Assembly (NCBI RefSeq): GCF_038051945.1
Contig: NZ_CP150302.1
Coordinates: 6,572,001 to 6,636,000, forward strand
From: Paenibacillus sp. FSL H3-0469
Lineage (GTDB): Bacteria; Bacillota; Bacilli; Paenibacillales; Paenibacillaceae
Reading direction: 5' to 3'
DNA: 64,000 nt
How positions within the stretch are numbered: the stretch's first letter is position 1; each line of letters begins with the position of its first letter. Below, in pieces: positions 61,208-64,000 of the stretch. The position numbers and the translations under genes were made by a program. Below the pieces are notes generated by a model that was not told the origin of the DNA, made no database searches, and saw only the letters and a program-made list of their open reading frames with translations.

Positions 61208-61768
61208 CGAATCAGATAGCTCAAGCGTAGGACTGGTGCGTTGTCATACTCTGATAAGGTGTAAGTGTTCTATCTCAAATTATTTACTTCCTTAGTTCTA
61301 ACAGTATGTTAGTTGAAATTTGTGGCTGGCGTTCTCGCCGATGACCGGGATAATGTGCTTAATTTAGGGATGGCGGTAGCGTGTGGACTCACTAATTGTA
61401 TTCTGTGCAACAGAATTCGTGATTTTATAGTAGAAATCCGGTTCTGTTGTAGTTCATACACTTGATTTCTGAAAAAACGCTCCATAACACCTCCCTCATC
61501 AAATTCTAATGTACAAAATGCAGCAGACTCGCTTTTTTAGCGGATCTGGGGTTTAACTAATGTACAAAGTGCAATGAAGCCAGAGGAAATAGAAATATTT
61601 GTATAAAAATCTCCTGATTTGCTTAAAAGCAGCAGTATAATTAGGTTATATAGAGAGTAAGACAGGTTACCTGCCCAGGGCGAACGCTCAGAGGATAGGC
61701 TTCAGCAATGTGCAGATTGTTCAGATTGTGAGGATGTATTCTTAGACCATCAGCAAAGAGGGATTGCC
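61208..61768. other. 561-bp noncoding gap inside the cobalamin operon
   Basis: No gene or second cobalamin riboswitch is visible. It contains the palindrome TTCTGTGCAACAGAA (61401-61415), two TGTACAAA(A/G)TGCA elements 51 bases apart (from about 61506 and 61557), and a TATAAT at 61636-61641 without a clear -35. Low gene content here contrasts with the overlapping genes on both sides. Confidence 0.6.
61504..61580. repeat. Two 51-bp-spaced TGTACAAANTGCA elements
   Basis: TCTAATGTACAAAATGCAGC (61505 onwards) and ACTAATGTACAAAGTGCAAT (61556 onwards) are 51 bases apart and share 15 of 18 core positions. They resemble the 41.0 kb TGCA-N5-TGCA elements. Confidence 0.6.
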
Positions 61769-63217
61769 ATGACCAAGGAAATACCCGAACACACCGTCAG
61801 GCAGAACCGGAGCCAAGAAAGCGGGGAGGCAGGGGCGGGGCAGGAAGAGCAGGTAGAGCAAGCGCATGTACTCAGATTCGATCAGGCTGCTGAGCGGTTG
61901 GAGCCAGCAGGCGACCCCAAATCCGCAGCGGCAGCCGAGCGGCTGGAGCAAGTGGACGCTCCCGAATCCACAGAGGCAGCTGAGCGGCCGGAGCCAGCAA
62001 GCGGCCCCGGGATCGGGCAGATGGCTGTGCAGATGCAGCAGGCTACTGAACCCGGATTCGCTCAGGCACCTGAAGCGTTTGCACAAGCGCCCGGCCCCGG
62101 ATCGCCCGATCCCGAATCCGCACAGGCAGCGCCTGTTCCCCCACTGCGCAGGGGCTACACGACAGGGGCCTGTGCCGCAGCGGCAGCCGCAGGTGCGGCA
62201 ACCCTGCTCATTACAGGGGAGAGTCTGCCTGCGGTAGAGATCGATCTGCCGGCCGGGTTCCGTCATACCTTTGAGCTGACCGGCTGGCAGCGTACAGGAT
62301 CACACTCGGCAAGCTGTGCCACGGTTAAGGATGCCGGAGACGACCCGGATGCGACACATCAGGCGCGGATCGAGGCGGCGGTGAGCTGGCGGGATCAGCC
62401 GGGTGTGGAGATTGACGGGGGCCGCGGTGTCGGCCGGGTAACAAAGCCGGGGCTGCCGGTTGGCGTGGGAGAGGCGGCGATTAATCCGGTGCCCCGGAGG
62501 ATGATTCAGGAGGCGGTAACCGCCGTGCTGGACGAGCATGGTGCAGCGCGGGGGGTGAGGGTAGTCATCAGCGTGCCGGAAGGCGAGAACATTGCCAAGA
62601 AGACGCTGAATCCCCGGCTGGGTATTCTGGGCGGCATTTCGATCCTGGGCACGCGGGGCGTGGTGACTCCATTCTCCACTGAGGCCTATAAGGCGAGTGT
62701 GGTTCAGGCCATCTCGGTGGCGGCTGCGGCGGGGAACCGGCAGATTGTGCTCACCACAGGCGGCAGCAGCGAGAAATACGCCATCGCGATGTTCGCGGAG
62801 CTTCCGGAGGAAGCTTTTATCCAGATGGGGGAATATGTAGGCTTCTCGCTGGAGCATGCCAAGGCTTACGGGATTCGGAAGGTTACCTTCGTCGGAATGG
62901 CCGGCAAATTCTCCAAGGTGGCTCAAGGGGCCATGCTGATTCACTCCAAGAACGCGCCCGTCGATTTCGGGTTTCTGGCCTCCGTAGCAGGCCGTGCAGG
63001 AGCGTCCCCGGAGCAGGTGCAGGAGATTGCTGCCGCCAACACAGCCTCGCAGGTCGTGGATATGATGACTGAGGCGGGGAATCACATTTTTTTCGAGCAG
63101 CTGTGCAGGCATGCCTGTGAACAGAGTCTGGCGCATATGAACGGAGGCATGATTGTAGAAATGGTGCTTATTACAATGAAGGGCCGGGTGCTGGGAAGGG
63201 CGGAGATTCATGGATAA
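61769..63217 (+). CDS. cbiD: Cobalt-precorrin-5B C1-methyltransferase CbiD, with N-terminal extension
   Basis: 482 residues. The CbiD domain begins at LRRGYTTGACAAAAAAGAAT (about residue 127) and includes KDAGDDPDATH, GRGVGRVTKPGLPVGVGEAA and LTTGGSSEKYA. It methylates C1 with SAM. The first 125 residues are absent from typical CbiD proteins: a charged Ala/Glu/Pro-rich region with three 15-residue repeats (AAERLEPAGDPKSAA type), encoded by 45-bp DNA repeats. The ATG follows AGAGGGATTGCC. The last eight bases overlap the next gene. Confidence 0.92.
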   Translation: MTKEIPEHTVRQNRSQESGEAGAGQEEQVEQAHVLRFDQAAERLEPAGDPKSAAAAERLEQVDAPESTEAAERPEPASGPGIGQMAVQMQQATEPGFAQAPEAFAQAPGPGSPDPESAQAAPVPPLRRGYTTGACAAAAAAGAATLLITGESLPAVEIDLPAGFRHTFELTGWQRTGSHSASCATVKDAGDDPDATHQARIEAAVSWRDQPGVEIDGGRGVGRVTKPGLPVGVGEAAINPVPRRMIQEAVTAVLDEHGAARGVRVVISVPEGENIAKKTLNPRLGILGGISILGTRGVVTPFSTEAYKASVVQAISVAAAAGNRQIVLTTGGSSEKYAIAMFAELPEEAFIQMGEYVGFSLEHAKAYGIRKVTFVGMAGKFSKVAQGAMLIHSKNAPVDFGFLASVAGRAGASPEQVQEIAAANTASQVVDMMTEAGNHIFFEQLCRHACEQSLAHMNGGMIVEMVLITMKGRVLGRAEIHG

Positions 63218-64000
63218 CCTGATTTACGTGATCGGGATCGGTGAGGATGGCGCCGGCGGCCTGACACCGGATAGCTTAAGTATTGTGAACAACAGCGAGG
63301 TGCTGCTGGGCGGCGAGCGGCAATTGAATTTTTTCGGCAGGTATAGAGGGGATAAAATCGTGCTGCAAGGCGGGCTCAAGCCTTTTACAGACAAGCTGGA
63401 GGAGGTGTGGCGTAAGCGGCGGACGGTGGTGCTGGCCTCGGGGGACCCGTTCTTTTTTGGGATTGCCGGGTATCTCGTCCGCAGGTTCGGGCCGGAGCAT
63501 GTGGAGGTGATCCCCCATTATAGCAGCGTGCAGCTTGCGTTTGCGCGGCTCGGGGACAGCTGGCAGGATGCGGAGCTGATCAGTCTGCACGGGCGTCCCA
63601 TTCAGGGACTGGCCCAGCGGATCGACGGCAAGCACAAAATCGCCCTGCTGACAGACGAGAACAACACTCCTGCGGTTATTGCCTCTTATTTGCAGGAGTT
63701 CAGGATGACGGAATATGAGGCGTTTATCTGTGAGCGGCTTGGCGGAGCAGAGGAGGTCTGCCGGTTCTGGACGCTGGAGGAGATGGTGAGCAGGGAGTTC
63801 GCGCCGCTTAACGTCGTGATTCTGCGCCATAAGCAAGAGATTTCTGCTCCTGTGAGGCGCGGATTCGCTTATCCGGACGAGGCGTTCCGGCAGCGTAAGC
63901 CGGAGAAGGGCCTGATTACGAAGCGTGAGGTTCGCGCTCTGGTGCTGTCGGAGCTGAACCTGTCCGAGGATGCAGTCGTGTGGGATATCGGCTCCGGCTC
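63210..64000 (+). CDS. cbiET: Cobalt-precorrin methyltransferase/decarboxylase CbiET (3' end outside window)
   Basis: Starting at ATG 63210, overlapping the cbiD stop, a frame open to the window edge encodes MDNLIYVIGIGEDGAGGLTP, SEVLLGGERQLNFF, LASGDPFFFGIAGYLVRRFG and LISLHGRP. This is the CbiE tetrapyrrole methylase. From about residue 235 a second domain begins (LITKREVRALVLSELNLSED) and reaches motif I WDIGSGS of CbiT. The fusion corresponds to CobL-like CbiET: methylation at C5 and C15 and decarboxylation of the C12 acetate. Confidence 0.93.
   Translation, partial: MDNLIYVIGIGEDGAGGLTPDSLSIVNNSEVLLGGERQLNFFGRYRGDKIVLQGGLKPFTDKLEEVWRKRRTVVLASGDPFFFGIAGYLVRRFGPEHVEVIPHYSSVQLAFARLGDSWQDAELISLHGRPIQGLAQRIDGKHKIALLTDENNTPAVIASYLQEFRMTEYEAFICERLGGAEEVCRFWTLEEMVSREFAPLNVVILRHKQEISAPVRRGFAYPDEAFRQRKPEKGLITKREVRALVLSELNLSEDAVVWDIGSG

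Noticed and set aside
61208..61768. Second cobalamin riboswitch before cbiD
   Set aside because: No GCCACTG box or other conserved aptamer segment is present.

Overview
The window looks like a chromosomal segment of a spore-forming Firmicute of the Paenibacillus type. Supporting signs are strong AGGAGG-like ribosome binding sites, frequent TTG/GTG starts, two CotF-like spore coat genes, a Spo0E-type phosphatase, MutS2, and an anaerobic-type cobalamin operon of the Bacillus megaterium style (CbiH60, CbiX with a His-rich tail). No rRNA, tRNA, insertion sequence or CRISPR array was seen.

Layout. 1-6.1 kb: housekeeping and small membrane genes (GGDEF protein cut by the window edge, holin-like protein, mutS2, DUF350 protein, a 26-residue membrane peptide, a zinc-ribbon protein, an MFS transporter). 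6.2-25.7 kb: a class I cyclic-di-GMP riboswitch followed by a six-gene run in one orientation. The run encodes two large secreted Fn3 proteins, two small exported proteins of no recognised family, a 3251-residue RHS/YD-repeat protein with a putative metallopeptidase toxin tip, and a small likely immunity gene, and it ends at a terminator. This is the most striking system here: a second-messenger-controlled surface/contact-toxin locus. 25.7-28.4 kb: an AT-rich accessory patch with a decayed duplicate of a Crp/Fnr gene, an orphan immunity-like gene, the intact Crp/Fnr gene and a divergent LUD-domain gene.

28.5-36.3 kb: a DUF4291 gene, then a DcuS/DcuR-like two-component pair split around two flavocytochrome c-type reductase lipoproteins and an FMN-binding lipoprotein. 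The two reductase promoters share a nearly identical 26-bp block. 36.3-44.3 kb: FAD oxidoreductase, spore coat genes, Lrp-type regulator, aminotransferase, Spo0E-like protein, alpha/beta hydrolase and a chemotaxis receptor. 44.4-49.6 kb: methyltransferase remnant, cob(I)alamin adenosyltransferase, RluA-type pseudouridine synthase, ArsC/Spx-like protein, 5'-3' exonuclease, and a methyltransferase/deformylase-like pair. 49.7-53.6 kb: GH51 arabinofuranosidase with a nested palindromic operator, a small zinc protein, a 1-kb noncoding stretch with a 12-copy 51-bp repeat array and a (CCTA)16 microsatellite, and an ArsR-type regulator.

53.7-64 kb: a cobalamin riboswitch and terminator control cbiMNQO (cobalt uptake), a cbiH60-cbiX fusion, cbiJ, cbiC, cbiD and cbiET (cut by the window edge). 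Together these import cobalt, insert it and build the corrin ring by the early-cobalt route; the adenosyltransferase at 44.7 kb would complete the cofactor. Dispersed arrays with a 51-bp period and small palindromic cores recur at 41.0, 51.8-52.5 and 61.5 kb and are unexplained.
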